Assembly: GCF_023343835.1 (NCBI RefSeq)
Contig: NC_064443.1
Coordinates: 1,426,001-1,490,000 of the forward strand
Length of the DNA stretch: 64,000 nt
Source of the DNA: Lagopus muta
Lineage: Eukaryota; Chordata; Aves; Galliformes; Phasianidae
Reading direction: 5' to 3'
In this document: piece by piece, positions 52,901-61,698 of the stretch
How positions within the stretch are numbered: the stretch's first letter is position 1
Layout: each line of letters opens with the position of its first letter
Translations under genes and position numbers: made by a program
Notes under the pieces: model-generated
Database searches by the model: none
The model's input: the letters and a program-made list of their open reading frames with translations, nothing else
Told to the model about the DNA's origin: nothing

Positions 52901-55900
52901 CGCCCGTTGCCATGGGTTCTTGGAACACAACACACGCAGTAACGGTTCAGGCCTGCTGGCCGTTGGGAGTTGTGCCGGTAGACGGGAAGGATGCCTGTGC
53001 TTCAGCTCCCCACCAAGAGAAAAGCACCAAAGTCCCATCTGAACTGGGAGCCTCCTGCAAAACGTCAGAGGCTGGATGAGGTGATGAGGCTGAGGCGGAA
53101 GAGGAAGCTGAGCCAACAGCATGGGAAACGTGTGTGGCAGCCCCCAGCCAAACATCCAAGGATGGATGAAAACATAAGGCTGGTGAGGAAGAGAAAATTA
53201 AGCCAAACAGATGACATCCTTGTTTGGCAACCTCCAGCAAAATGTCAGAGGCTGGAGGAAACTATGAGGATGAGGAGGAAGAAGAAAGCAATGGAGGAAG
53301 ATGATGACATCAGGATGCAACCTCCTGCAAAAAGGCCAAGGCTGAATTGAAGAATGAGGCTCACAGGAAGAGAAAATGAGACCCAGGAATGAACATCTGG
53401 AAGGGGAATCTTTGCACAGGGCCCATGTTGCTGCACATATATAGGTTATAGCACATACAGGGAGATGTAATATATTTGAGAGAGATATAGAGAGAGAGAT
53501 ATATATTTGTACTTAATATAAGTTAATAATATATGTCAATAAACCTGAATATGTTATATTGGAACTGAAGTTGTGTGATCTTCTGTTGATGGGAGAATTT
53601 GTCTGTTGTGAACAGGCCCATGAAGCCAATTTGCAAAAGCAAAGTGTTTGAAAGAAGTGTTTGAAAATGAGAGTAGTGAGGCAGTAGCACATGCTCTATC
53701 CCTGGATGGTGCTCCATCCCTGCTGACAGCCAAGGTCAGGCTGGAGGGGCTCAGAGCACTGATGGTGCTGTGGTGTCCCTGCTCAGCACAGGGGAGTGGG
53801 ACTAGTCATAGAACCACAGAATCATAGAATGGGTTGGAAAGGACCTGAACGTGTGTAATGTGAGCAAAATGCAGGAAAGCTGGGGAGCGACTTTTTATGT
53901 GGGCATGTAGCTACAGGATGAGGGGAAACAGTTTTAAAGTGGAAGATGGTTGATTTAGACAAGGTATTAGGAAGAAATCTTTACTGTGAGGGTGGTGAGA
54001 CACTGGCACAGGTTGCCCAGCAAGGCTGTGGGTGCTCCCTCCCTGGAAGAACTCCAGGCCAGGCTGGATGGGGCTGTGAGCATCCTGGGCTATGGGAGGT
54101 GTCCCTGCCTGCAGCAGGGGGTTGGAACTACGTGATCTTAGAGGTCCCTTCCAACCCAAACTTTCTGTGATTCTTTGGTATACAGATGCATAAACTGGAG
54201 GAGGTGATGACAATAAGGAAACCTCCCCAGAAATTGGTGGTGTGGATGTCGTGAAATGGAAGAGGCACTGTGGGTTTAATGAATCAGAAACTGAAATTTG
54301 AAGATGTTTGTTTTTTTTTTTTAATTTTGTGATTGCTTCTTGGTGGTCATCTGGGGGTCGAGGGAGGAAGGCTTTCAGTCTTCATTGCTTCTAAACTTTC
54401 CTCCCTGGTCTCAGGAGCATGCTTAGTCCCAGTGCTTCTGGGTTGGTATTTCTGTTAGGCTCACCCATCCTTTTTTAGCTTCTTCCTTCCTTATCTTTGA
54501 AGTTCAGTTGTAGACAGTCCACATGGCTCCTGGAGATGCTGATGTGTGCCATATTGAAGGCCCTGACTCCTTCCTAAAGTGAGCAGTGAGCAGCTGCTCA
54601 TGAGAACATCTGTGTGTGTGTAGGTTCGTGGTGGGGTCTGTAGCTGGGAGTTGCTGTGGAGCTGCCTCTGTGCATGCGGTCAGATCCTCAGGTCCTGTTT
54701 GAGCATGGAGCAGTGCAGGGTGGGCCGTGCACTTTCCTTGTGCTTTGCTCGGTGCCTCAATCGGGTGCAGACAAGTTGGTTGGCAGAGACTGCCATGGTC
54801 TGGTTTTGTGTCCATCTGCAAGACAGAAGAGCAACAAAACAGCCGGTGCTGCCTGTGCTGCCCTCCCCTGCAGCCCCTGCTCAGCAGCTGCAGAGCTGAG
54901 TGTAGGCCCACCAGCGTTGTGCTCTTGGAGCATGGCTGTGCCAGCTGCAGGGTGGTGCCTGGAGCTGCTGGCTACCCCTGCTGATGTGGCCGTGAGGTGG
55001 TAGGGCCAGTGCTGCCTGGGATGGGGCTGCTGCCTTCCACCGTCCGTATAATAAAAAAAGCAAATAATTGTTCTTGAGTTGGCGCCTGATGGTACTTAGG
55101 CCGTGAAGCATGAAGACCACAGCCACTGCCTTTCTCTCATCTCTATGGGAAGCCAGGTGGAGATGGGAGTGAGGGGGAGCAGGGCCCTGTAGCACAGCAA
55201 TGGGGGGAGAGCTTTTTCCTGCCCTCTGATCGTCTTCATGGTTCTTCTCTGGACTCGTTCCAAGAGCTCTGTGTCTCTCTTGTGCTGTGGGCCTGAGGTC
55301 GGGCACAGTACTGCAGATGGGGCCTCCCAACAGCTGAGTAGGCAGGGACAGGCACCTCCCTCTCCCTGCTCCAGAGAGCAGTGCCCAGCTATGTCTACCT
55401 GCTCCTGAGGGGCACCTGCAGCACTGTCAGCCATTGGCTCCTCCTAGAGAAGCTGTTGGAGTTTGGAGTGGAGGAGCAGGTGGTGGGATGCTCTGAGAAG
55501 TGCTGAACGGTCACAGTCAGCAGGTGATGATGTCAGGAGACCACGCCGCCCGTTGCCATGGGTTCTTGGAACACAACACATGCAGTAACGGTTCAGGCCT
55601 GCTGGCCGTTGGGAGTTGGGCTGGTAGACGGGAACGATGCCTGTGCTTCAGCTCCCCACCAAGAGAAAAGCACCAAAGTCCTGCTGCAGCTGGGAGCCTC
55701 CTGCCAAACGCCAGAGGCTGGATGAGACGATGAGGCTGAGGCGGAAGAGGAAGCTGAGCCAACAGCATGGCAAACGTGTTTGGCAGCCCCCAGCCAAACA
55801 TCCAAGGATGGATGAAAATGTGAGGCTGGCAAGGAAGAGGAAATTAAGCCAAAAAGATGACATCCTCGTTTGGCAACCTCCAGCAAAATGTCTGAGGCTA

Positions 55901-56858
55901 GAGGAAACTATGAGGATGAGGAGGAAGAGGAAAGGAATGGAAGAAGATGATGACATCAAGATGCAACCTCCTGCTAAAAGGGCAAAGCTGAACTGAACAA
56001 CGAGGCTAAAGAGGAAAAGAAAATGAAACCCAGGACTGAACATCTGGAAGGGGAATCTTTGCACAGGGCCCATGTTTCTGCACATATATAGGTTATAGCA
56101 TATATAGGCAGATAGAATATATTTGAGATATCGATATATAGAGAGATATAATATATATTTGTACGTAATATAAGTTAATAATATATGTCAATAAACCTGA
56201 ATATGTTATATTGGAACTGAAGTTGTGCGATCTTCTGTTGATGGGAGAATTTGTCTCTTGTGAACAGGCCCATGAAGCCAATTTGCAAAAGCAACTGAGG
56301 CGTTTGGTGTCCACTATTGAGCCTAACACAGACAGGTATGGCAGTGCAATGTGGCTGCCAGTCGTTGCCATGTGGGGCACGTGAGGCTTGTGGCAGCTGC
56401 AAGAACAGTAACCCAGGCCATTGTCCTTGTCACCACCCCAGCTATTTCTGAAGCCTATTAATGGCGTTTTTAGCTCTTGCAAACCAAATGGTGGGAATAC
56501 AAATCTGAATATTCAAATGACCCTGGGTCATTAGGCAGAGCTTTCTAAAGTAAGACCTCAGTTTTGAGAGTTCATTTGAGACACACACACACACACACAA
56601 AAGACATTTGAAATGATGCAGGTGTTACAGCCTTACCAATGACTCATAATGAACCCATTCCCTTTCACCAGAGGGGAACGCTCTCCTTGGCCCGTCTCCT
56701 CCTGCCCATGTTCCTGTAGAACCCCTCCTTGTTATCTTTCACATCCCTCCCTGAGTTCAGCTCCTTATGCGCCTTGGCTTTCCTCATCCTATCTCTGCAC
56801 ACACGCACAACAGCCCTGCGTTCGTAGGATTTAATTGTTATTAAATAATAATAAATTA

Positions 56859-56909
<51 letters not shown>

Positions 56910-57140
56910 AGTTATTGAACAATTATTTAATCCCACAAGGTAGTAAAATTATTTGGGTGAGGAAAGCTGCAGGAAAGAGAAACTTGCAAACTGAAATCCC
57001 TCCATGCAAGCAGCATTTTCCCACTTAGCACACAAAGAGAGGAAAGCACTCAACAGGTGAATCTGATTGCTTCTTCCACTCCGTCTGCTTTTTCTTCCAG
57101 GTGCCTGAGGGAAGTCCTTGCCTTGGTGTGTAGTGAATAG
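46885..57140 (+). CDS. Uncharacterised four-exon gene, 92-aa helical protein (predicted)
   Basis: Join 46885-46946, 48366-48474, 56268-56335, 57101-57140: 279 nt. Found by matching splice sites, reading frame and phase; I do not recognise the protein. It begins [17 protein letters not shown], continues [20 protein letters not shown] (amphipathic helix), has a PPDLQ break, then [18 protein letters not shown] (second helix) and ends [10 protein letters not shown]. There is no signal peptide and no membrane segment. Junctions are phase 2 (AG+C), phase 0 and phase 2 (AG+G). Donors are GTGAGG, GTAAGT and GTATGG. The exon 3 and 4 acceptors are good; the exon 2 acceptor (GGGGCTACAG) is weak. Intron 2 contains the 2.64 kb repeat array. 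Mammals have no gene here that I recall. An alternative terminal exon at 48998 is possible. Confidence 0.55.
46947..48365 (+). other. Novel gene, intron 1
   Basis: 1.4 kb, most of it a minus-oriented CR1 (47213-48058). No other feature. Confidence 0.5.
47213..48058 (-). mobile_element. CR1 LINE fragment (minus)
   Basis: 'aatcataggatcatagactggcttagg' through 'cttggtgtcatcaacaaacttgctgaggg'. An 850-bp CR1 3' portion with ORF2 C-terminal remnant. Confidence 0.93.
48366..48474 (+). CDS. Novel gene, exon 2
   Basis: 36 codons after a completing [21 protein letters not shown] reads as a clean amphipathic helix and is followed by the strong donor CAG|GTAAGT. The upstream acceptor is weak in pyrimidines. 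Confidence 0.6.
48998..49193 (+). CDS. Possible alternative terminal exon of the novel gene
   Basis: A strong acceptor (TTTTTGTTTCCCCAG) ends at 48997. In phase 0, as required by exon 2, the frame stays open for 49 codons to TGA at 49145-49147. AATAAA follows at 49188-49193. The peptide is not convincingly protein-like, but the exon would let transcripts end before the array. Confidence 0.25.
49360..49780 (+). repeat. Truncated repeat-unit fragment with mixed CR1 pieces
   Basis: Plus CR1 3' material ('ggatatgaggaagaagtgtttg') followed by a short minus CR1 end ('accacagaatcatagaatgg'). From about 49490 on it is near-identical to 51010-51290 and 53655-53935, so it is the tail of a further, otherwise lost, unit. 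Confidence 0.85.
49781..50095 (-). mobile_element. CR1 fragment (minus) at the start of unit 1
   Basis: 'gatcgtcttcatggttcttctctggactcgttcc' and 'gcagatggggcctcccaacag' are CR1 read on the minus strand. Repeated at 52424-52738 and 55071-55385, and from 61699 in copy 4. Confidence 0.85.
50239..50304 (+). promoter_or_regulatory. CRE-like, RFX-like and MYB-like motif cluster upstream of ORF copy 1
   Basis: TGATGTCA (50239-50246, one mismatch from a CRE), GTTGCCATGG (50263-50272, RFX X-box half-site) and TAACGGTT (50297-50304, MYB core) lie within 66 bp, ending 43 bp before the ATG. The same spacing occurs at 52882-52947 and 55528-55593. At 61916-61981 the RFX-like site reads GTTGCCAGGG. No TATA box. 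Function is inferred only from motif similarity. Confidence 0.4.
50348..50707 (+). CDS. 119-aa basic 30-residue-repeat protein, copy 1
   Basis: Intact ORF with an in-frame stop four codons upstream (50336-50338) and A at -3. I do not recognise the family. After an 18-residue leader with TKRKAPK come three repeats of exactly 30 residues starting at W19, W49 and W79, and a partial fourth at 109. Each repeat is WxPPAKxxRh(D/E)Exh followed by RhxRKRKLS-type residues and a variable link (h = hydrophobic). The third link is acidic (MEEDDD) and the protein ends AKRPRLN. It is very rich in Lys/Arg, with [13 protein letters not shown] stretches like nuclear localisation signals; no membrane or signal segment. 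AATAAA at 50895-50900. It could be a nuclear or DNA-binding protein; alternatively an unexpressed expanded repeat. Confidence 0.6.
   Translation: MPVLQLPTKRKAPKSHLNWEPPAKRQRLDEVMRLRRKRKLSQQHGKRVWQPPAKHPRMDENIRLVRKRKLSQTDDILVWQPPAKCQRLEETMRMRRKRKAMEEDDDIKMQPPAKRPRLN
50973..51000 (+). pseudogene. Truncated copy of host-gene exon 3 in unit 1
   Basis: The acceptor GTGAACAG and the first 28 or so bases of exon 3 are present, then the sequence switches to CR1-derived GTGTTTGAAAG. A second truncated copy is at 53616-53643 in unit 2. Use of these acceptors would give an early stop. Confidence 0.6.
51270..51536 (+). mobile_element. CR1 3' end (plus) in unit 1
   Basis: 'acaggttgcccagcaaggctgtggg' to CCAACCCAAACTTTCTGTGA. 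Repeated at about 53914-54180 in unit 2, absent from copies 3 and 4. Confidence 0.92.
51539..51609 (+). pseudogene. Degenerate remnant of the 30-residue repeat (unit 1)
   Basis: Directly after the CR1 3' end, the frame [19 protein letters not shown] to a TGA resembles the repeat core ([11 protein letters not shown] ... ILVWQPP). The same remnant follows the CR1 in unit 2 at about 54183-54253. Confidence 0.35.
51610..52423 (+). other. Unidentified 0.8 kb end segment of unit 1
   Basis: Not CR1. It has a TGTGTGTGCAG acceptor-like site near 51968-51978 and AATAAA at 52403-52408. Open frames here are not kept at equal length in unit 2 (54254-55070), so I do not call a gene. It may be the 3' part of an old retrocopy or a noncoding exon. 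Confidence 0.5.
52991..53350 (+). CDS. 119-aa basic 30-residue-repeat protein, copy 2
   Basis: Same length and frame as copy 1. By eye it differs at two residues near the C-terminus ([16 protein letters not shown]). AATAAA at 53538-53543. Confidence 0.6.
   Translation: MPVLQLPTKRKAPKSHLNWEPPAKRQRLDEVMRLRRKRKLSQQHGKRVWQPPAKHPRMDENIRLVRKRKLSQTDDILVWQPPAKCQRLEETMRMRRKKKAMEEDDDIRMQPPAKRPRLN
53616..53643 (+). pseudogene. Truncated copy of host-gene exon 3 in unit 2
   Basis: Identical breakpoint to unit 1, so both descend from one duplication event that ended inside this exon. Confidence 0.6.
53914..54180 (+). mobile_element. CR1 3' end (plus) in unit 2
   Basis: Same insertion as in unit 1, showing that it predates the unit 1/2 duplication. 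Confidence 0.92.
55637..55996 (+). CDS. 119-aa basic 30-residue-repeat protein, copy 3
   Basis: Same length. The leader reads KSCCSWEPP instead of KSHLNWEPP, with [24 protein letters not shown] and a C-terminus AKRAKLN. The changes keep charge and hydrophobicity, and no indel breaks the 30-residue period. AATAAA at 56190-56195. Confidence 0.6.
   Translation: MPVLQLPTKRKAPKSCCSWEPPAKRQRLDETMRLRRKRKLSQQHGKRVWQPPAKHPRMDENVRLARKRKLSQKDDILVWQPPAKCLRLEETMRMRRKRKGMEEDDDIKMQPPAKRAKLN
56268..56335 (+). CDS. Novel gene, exon 3 (full copy in unit 3)
   Basis: 22 codons plus [22 protein letters not shown]. Acceptor TTGTCTCTTGTGAACAG, donor GTATGG. Phase matches exons 2 and 4. Confidence 0.6.
56336..57100 (+). 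other. Novel gene, intron 3
   Basis: Contains a short (CA)n at 56580-56600 and the (AAAT)n tract at 56845-56908. No exon seen. Confidence 0.5.
56845..56908. repeat. (AAAT)n microsatellite
   Basis: About fifteen AAAT units. The paralogous tract at 63246-63334 is where block B jumps to a different sequence. Confidence 0.95.
57101..57140 (+). CDS. Novel gene, exon 4 (terminal coding)
   Basis: Very good acceptor (GCTTTTTCTTCCAG). G completes the arginine codon, then 12 codons ([12 protein letters not shown]) and TAG at 57138-57140. A candidate AATAAA is at 57858-57863. Confidence 0.55.
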
Positions 57141-58373
57141 AATACTGCCTGTCTCCGAGGTTATGTGATGAAGGGATCCAGGTGCACCTCGGTATTCCAT
57201 GGCACCACAGGGAAGGCACAGTTTTCTGTTTGTTCACCTGCTCTCACTAACTGCAATGCACAGTGAACAAGATCTCTGCTGTGTGTGTCAGTCTTGCGCT
57301 GCCAGTCTTCCTGGATTTGGAACCACCTTCTAGTTTTTATGAGCATTCAGAGATCAGCTGGACTTCTCCCAGGCACATGGAAGCCAGAGCAGTGGTTTGG
57401 GTGGATGTGGGGGTTATAGTTTCATTATTAAAAATAGGAGATGACAGAAAAAAAGAAAGGATGACAAAGAAAGTTGACAGTAGTGGAGACTTGTGAAAAG
57501 GAAGGTGCATGGAAAGAAAACAGGCTTGTATCGTTTGGGCTGCTGATTATTCCAGAGTAAGCACTGTAGTCCTGGAGAGTCCGCAGCCCTGCTTTGCCTC
57601 CTTGCTCCAGGTTATGGGATGATACTGGTGATACCTGGTGTATTGCAGCACTTCTGCTTTCACGTGTGTGTGACTGCTAAAGCTTCTGTAGGGTTGGTTT
57701 GTGCTGCACACTGAACAGGAATTCTGACCCCGTGCTTCAGCTGCAGTGCTGTGGTGTCTCTGCCTTAATCACAGGTTAATCTATTAACACAGATACCCGT
57801 GGAGTATTTTGGAAGGGTTTGTGTGTTTTGTTGGCATGTGTGTTTGTTTCAAAATTAAAATAAAAATAGAGTTGTGCCATTTCCTTTTCCACTCGTTCCA
57901 GTCGACTTTCATTCCCTCGACTTCTCCCTAGTTTGCATTTGCTGGATTTTCCCATTTATCTCTGTTCTGTTCGTGCTGTGCATTTTACAGAAACTGTTGT
58001 TGTCTGCATTTCCATATGAAGGCTGTGCAGAGAGGTGAGTGGTTGCATGACAGAGCTACGTTCTGTCTTACAAGATCTCCACTACAAATCCATCTTATGA
58101 GGGGATCTTCTACCAGAATCGCTCCCATCTCATCTCTCCTCAGCACTGCTGCTCTTGCAAGAAATCCTTTCTCTGGCAACATCACATAGCAGGGATGCAG
58201 GTTTTTCTCCAAGGGCGACCTGTTTTTTGAAGTCATTAACGGCAATGACTGGGTTGTGGGGTTTTTTGGTTAGTGAAGTTTTCTTCCCTCTTCCCACCAC
58301 CGACTGGCAGGTGGCTCTGACCTGCTGTTCAGTCACAGCGCAGATCACCAGCAGGCACCGAGGAACCATCAAA

Positions 58374-58612
58374 TCACAGGATGCTGTGGGTTGGAAGGGA
58401 CCTCTAAGATCACGTAGTTCCAACCCCCTGTTGTAGGCAGGAACATCTCCGCCTGGCCCAGGTTGCTCACAGCCCCATTCAGCCTGGAACTGAGTGCTTG
58501 CAGGGAGGGGGCATTCACAGCCTCACTGGGCAGCCTGTACCACCGTCTCACCGCCTCCTTCACAGGAAAGAATTTCTTCCTAATATCTGCTCTAAATCTC
58601 ATCATATGATTC
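58374..58612 (-). mobile_element. CR1 3' end (minus)
   Basis: 'aatcacaggatgctgtgggttgg' to 'aagaatttcttcctaatatctgctc'. Confidence 0.92.
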
Positions 58613-59261
58613 ACTTCTCTTTTCTTACAAAGAGGTTTGTGGGTTTTGTGTGTGTGGTTTTTTGTCTGTTTGCTTTGTTTTGGTTTTGTTAGACTAATGG
58701 AGAGGATTCCTTTCAGGAACACAAATATCTCCTTTCCACAATGCAGATAACAAAAAGATCCCTGGTGCAGCATCAGGTTGGTGTGGCAGAGGCACGGGAG
58801 CCCCCAGAGAATGGAACTGGTACTCAGTTACATTTCTCCTGCTGGCTTTCATGACCTTGGCAACACTGGGTCGTTTTTCCTCCGGTATGGTGAGCAAAAT
58901 GGCAGGTAGTTATTTCAACTGATTTCTCTTTCCACGGAAACACAACAGACTGTTTGCACATACAGATTACAAATCTCATTCAACCAATTGCTTGTCATAA
59001 TTATTTCTTCCTCAGATCAACCGGAGTGAAAGTTCAGCTTTTCCCTGTGTTTTCAGTAGTCGAGGTGACAATCTGCATCAGTGACATGTGAGCAATCAGA
59101 AGCGGGCAGCAGCAGCTGCAGCAAACCTGGAGGCATCTTCAGGTTCTCAATCTCCACGTGTGATGCTGTGCAGTGATTTGTGCTGTGTGAAAAGAAGCAG
59201 ACATCAGATGGCAGTGGGGAAATACAGAGACAGAGAGTAATGCTGCTATCAGAGATTTAAA

Positions 59262-59640
59262 CAAAAAAGACTTTATTACTCTGACTAAATGATTTAATGA
59301 AAGACTTGGGATGATTTAGAATAGTTTTCATTGCAGAAGTTGTCCCCCATTTCTACATACAAACACCTGAGACAAACAAGGAAACCTTTGGTACCAAACT
59401 TGAATGCCTCCGATTTTCTGTTGTGTGGAAGTAAATTTTACCCGTGCCAACTTCCATCTTCATCAATCACAGCTGACCAGATTCCAGCTCCCTCCAGTGA
59501 TCTGCCTCAGCCCCATGAATCCAACAGAAACACTCGGGCTGAAATTGCATCCAGTGCTGCCTTGCACCTAAACTTCACCAAGGCAGCTCAACATCTGTTG
59601 TCCACTGCTACATTTTTGCTTTGGCACCACACCAAGTGAG
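59262..59640. repeat. ITIH 3' flank segment, copy A
   Basis: Recurs in the same orientation at 63343-63660 with about five substitutions in roughly 300 bp by eye. In copy A it continues through CAAGGCAGCTCAAC. In copy B the LTR interrupts here. Confidence 0.92.
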
Positions 59641-60112
59641 CGCGACACCCACCTGGTTGCACAGCCCCACAGCTCCTGTTACAGGATCCAAAGTGGATCA
59701 CTGCTCTTACATAGATATTATTTTCCTCTACCTAAGACATTATTCTAGAACACAAATTCAGGATCATGTGAACTTCCACTTCCTTGTCTCCACGCTCTGA
59801 GCTTTCTCCCTCCCTCCTCTTTCTCTGCCCGCCTTCTGCCGTATTCAGTAGCTTATTTCCTCCCACAGAAACCGCTGTCCTGCACTCAAAGCACACTGCC
59901 AGCAGCCATCCCAAGTCACAGCACTGGCCCAGCCCTCACTGCTACGTCAGGTGACTGTAAGTGTTGCTGAACTGATCTGAACTGTTTTGTTCTGTCAGCT
60001 GCCCTCCTGTGTTCTGTCCCAAAATACAGCTGACGCCCTGAGCTTGGAGAAGCAGGCATTAAAGCACTGACGGGCATTGGAATAACAGAACAAGACATTG
60101 AATGTTGATGCT

Positions 60113-60356
60113 TTTATTTAAATTGCTCCTGACACTCAGCTACTAATCACAGATTGGAGGAACGTGCTAGGGGATTGGGGATGTCTGTGCACACAGGCAG
60201 AACCGCAGTTTCCCTCTCAAGATCTGACTCTGGTCGATCTTGGCACTGTCACACATGGCAAGATTGAGTATTTTTAACACTTCTTCAGCAGTGAAAAGTA
60301 CTGCTTTTCCAGAAAAAAATACTCTGTGCACCCACGACTTTGGAAGGTGCTGCTGT
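60113..60356 (-). terminator. ITIH3: ITIH 3' UTR and proximal polyadenylation signal
   Basis: Plus TTTATT at 60113-60118 is AATAAA on the minus strand, about 240 nt after the stop. Confidence 0.75.
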
Positions 60357-60486
60357 TTAAAACAGACTGGAAGCAACGTAGTCTGTATGAACACCATCTA
60401 TTAGCCCAGCTCCATTGTTATGAACAAACCAGCAGGGAACATCGAGGCCATGCTCAGGATCTCTTCTGTAATCCTTCTGCCAGCCC
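60357..60486 (-). CDS. ITIH3: ITIH terminal coding exon
   Basis: Acceptor TTTGCCTTGCAG. 130 nt. [16 protein letters not shown], then [14 protein letters not shown], ending in TAA (plus 60357-60359). Confidence 0.92.
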
Positions 60487-60709
60487 CTGCAAGGCAAAAT
60501 ACAGCCACACAAGTATCAAAGCAGAAAATACAAATTGGCAAAATAAACTTTGCTTTGTCTTTTCTAAGGATTTGATTTCTGTTTCTTTTTATTTTACCTT
60601 GTTACTATCAGTTCCTTGTTTTTAAATATCATTGTGGCATCTGGTTTCTTGGGGTCAGACCCAGGATGCATTTCAAGTATGGCAAAGTCAATGGGGTGGA
60701 AAAACTGTC
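60357..60709 (-). CDS. ITIH3: Inter-alpha-trypsin inhibitor heavy chain, last two coding exons (ITIH3-like, partial)
   Basis: Minus-strand join 60709-60598, 60486-60357. ITIH heavy chains are secreted plasma proteins that are coupled to hyaluronan and stabilise extracellular matrix. Diagnostic C-terminal motifs are [22 protein letters not shown] and [15 protein letters not shown], then [19 protein letters not shown] and stop. GVHTDY and the position next to MUSTN1 favour ITIH3, but ITIH1 is possible. The exon upstream of 60709, expected to end before GQFF, is not in the next kilobase, where a duplicated block begins. These exons are therefore either the end of a gene with a large intron or an orphaned duplicate. 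Length and the VIT/VWA domains cannot be judged. Confidence 0.9.
60598..60709 (-). CDS. ITIH3: ITIH penultimate coding exon
   Basis: Acceptor CTGTTTTTAG, donor GTAAAA (a weaker donor). 112 nt, phase 1 to phase 0+2. Encodes [19 protein letters not shown] to ELIVT. Confidence 0.9.
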
Positions 60710-61698
60710 CTAAAAACAGAAGCCAAAATTAACATGTCAAGTATGCTGCACATACTGAAGCAGAAACAAAATGAGCAGAGCCCCCACAATGTCTGCATTG
60801 CCATGCTGCTTACCAAGGTCCCTCAGGGCTCTGAATGCACAAGCAAACACCAAGTTCTGTGCAAAGTTGCATGTATGACTACGATGTTATTTACTGTGCA
60901 GAAACTCTCTGGAATTCTCTGCAGACCATCTGGATGTGGTTCCACCTTCTGAGGGTAAGGTAAAATTGGCCTTTTCTAGATGGCCGGCTCTTCAGGTTAC
61001 CTCACTTGGTGTCCTGTCTGCTCGCTGTATTTATGACATACCACTATCCAAGCCTTCAGCTTTCTTTGAATCAAATAATGCGTTTGTTGATCTCTGAAAT
61101 CACTTGATGAGACTGTGCTTAGAAGCAGCCTGACATCTAAGGGATCCTGTTCAGGACAGGATTACCTTCTGGGCTCCTTCCCTAAGGAACACAACTCTTC
61201 CTTCACAATACGCAACAGAAAAGTGTGCTGACATTGCACCCTTATTCTCTTCTCTGTTGCGTTACAGCATTTGCCAAGAGTGACAGACCCCACACCCTCA
61301 TCCACACTTAGCTTGGCTCACTCTCCTCACACCTCCAAGTGCACACCAGGACTCAGAGGTGAGTTCACAGCAGCTCATTATTTACCACAATGACCCGAAA
61401 TGCAGGTCTGCTGCCCTTACCTGATTTTGTAGGACAAAATAAGGATGCAAGGAAAATGGCTGTGTGTGAATGGAAGTGTGAAAGCACTGCGTACATTTCA
61501 GCAGAGAAAGCACCACAAATCCCACTACACTGCAGGAAACAGGGATTCAATGAAGTCACAAGTTTCATCCCTCGTTTACCAACTTGACCTCCTTCTAGAG
61601 CAGTGTTATCTAACGTGAAAGAAATCCTAGGCAATACAAGGCATTCTCTGGTTTTCATACATGACAGTCAACCAAGATACACCTGAGCAGCTAGTTTT
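60710..61698 (-). other. ITIH intron or duplicated flank
   Basis: About 1 kb upstream of the ITIH exons. Two GT-AG bounded stretches (60799-60953 and 61421-61529, minus) show no ITIH-like peptide. Ends at the duplication junction at 61698/61699. Confidence 0.6.

Larger units (their letters stand above)
52424..55070 (+). repeat. Tandem unit 2 (2647 bp)
   Basis: Near-identical to unit 1 by eye, with scattered substitutions and few small length changes. It ends in AATAAA at 55050-55055. Units 1 and 2 are clearly sisters. Confidence 0.95.
48475..56267 (+). other. Novel gene, intron 2, host of the tandem array
   Basis: 7.8 kb. It contains a partial unit (about 49360-49780), units 1 to 3 of the 2.64 kb repeat and three intact 119-codon ORFs on the same strand, each with its own AATAAA. 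Without the array the intron would be roughly 1-2 kb. Confidence 0.55.
55071..56940 (+). repeat. Tandem unit 3 (partial; continues into unique host sequence)
   Basis: Matches units 1 and 2 up to about 56293, then continues into the rest of host-gene exon 3 and an (AAAT)n tract instead of the CR1 junction. This looks like the ancestral arrangement. Confidence 0.9.
57141..60110. other. Convergent intergenic region
   Basis: Between the novel (+) gene and the ITIH (-) gene. It holds a minus CR1 3' end at 58374-58612 and the segment 59262-59640 that recurs at 63343-63660. A minus-strand AATAAA (plus TTTATT at about 59270-59275) could be a distal ITIH polyadenylation site. No supported exon. Confidence 0.7.

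Noticed and set aside
55648..56085. 145-codon minus-strand ORFs in copies 3 and 4 (also 62036-62473), hydrophobic and membrane-like
   Set aside because: Antisense shadow of the Lys/Arg-rich repeat: AAG/AGG codons read as CTT/CCT. Not kept at the same length in copies 1 and 2.
59331..59639. 102-codon plus ORF, partly repeated near 63411
   Set aside because: The repeated part is explained by duplication of the ITIH 3' flank. No splice or start context, and the copy is cut by the LTR.
60167..60397. 76-codon minus ORF ending KLRFCLCAQTSPIP, first read as a terminal exon
   Set aside because: It overlaps the ITIH terminal exon in another frame and otherwise lies in its 3' UTR. The ITIH frame is clearly the coding one.
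60799..60953. Second GT-AG bounded stretch on the minus strand upstream of the ITIH penultimate exon
   Set aside because: Stops occur in all frames consistent with the required phase, and there is no ITIH similarity.
61421..61529. GT-AG bounded 109-bp stretch on the minus strand with good splice sites
   Set aside because: Open in two frames but neither peptide resembles the ITIH exon expected before GQFF. Kept only as a possible cryptic exon.
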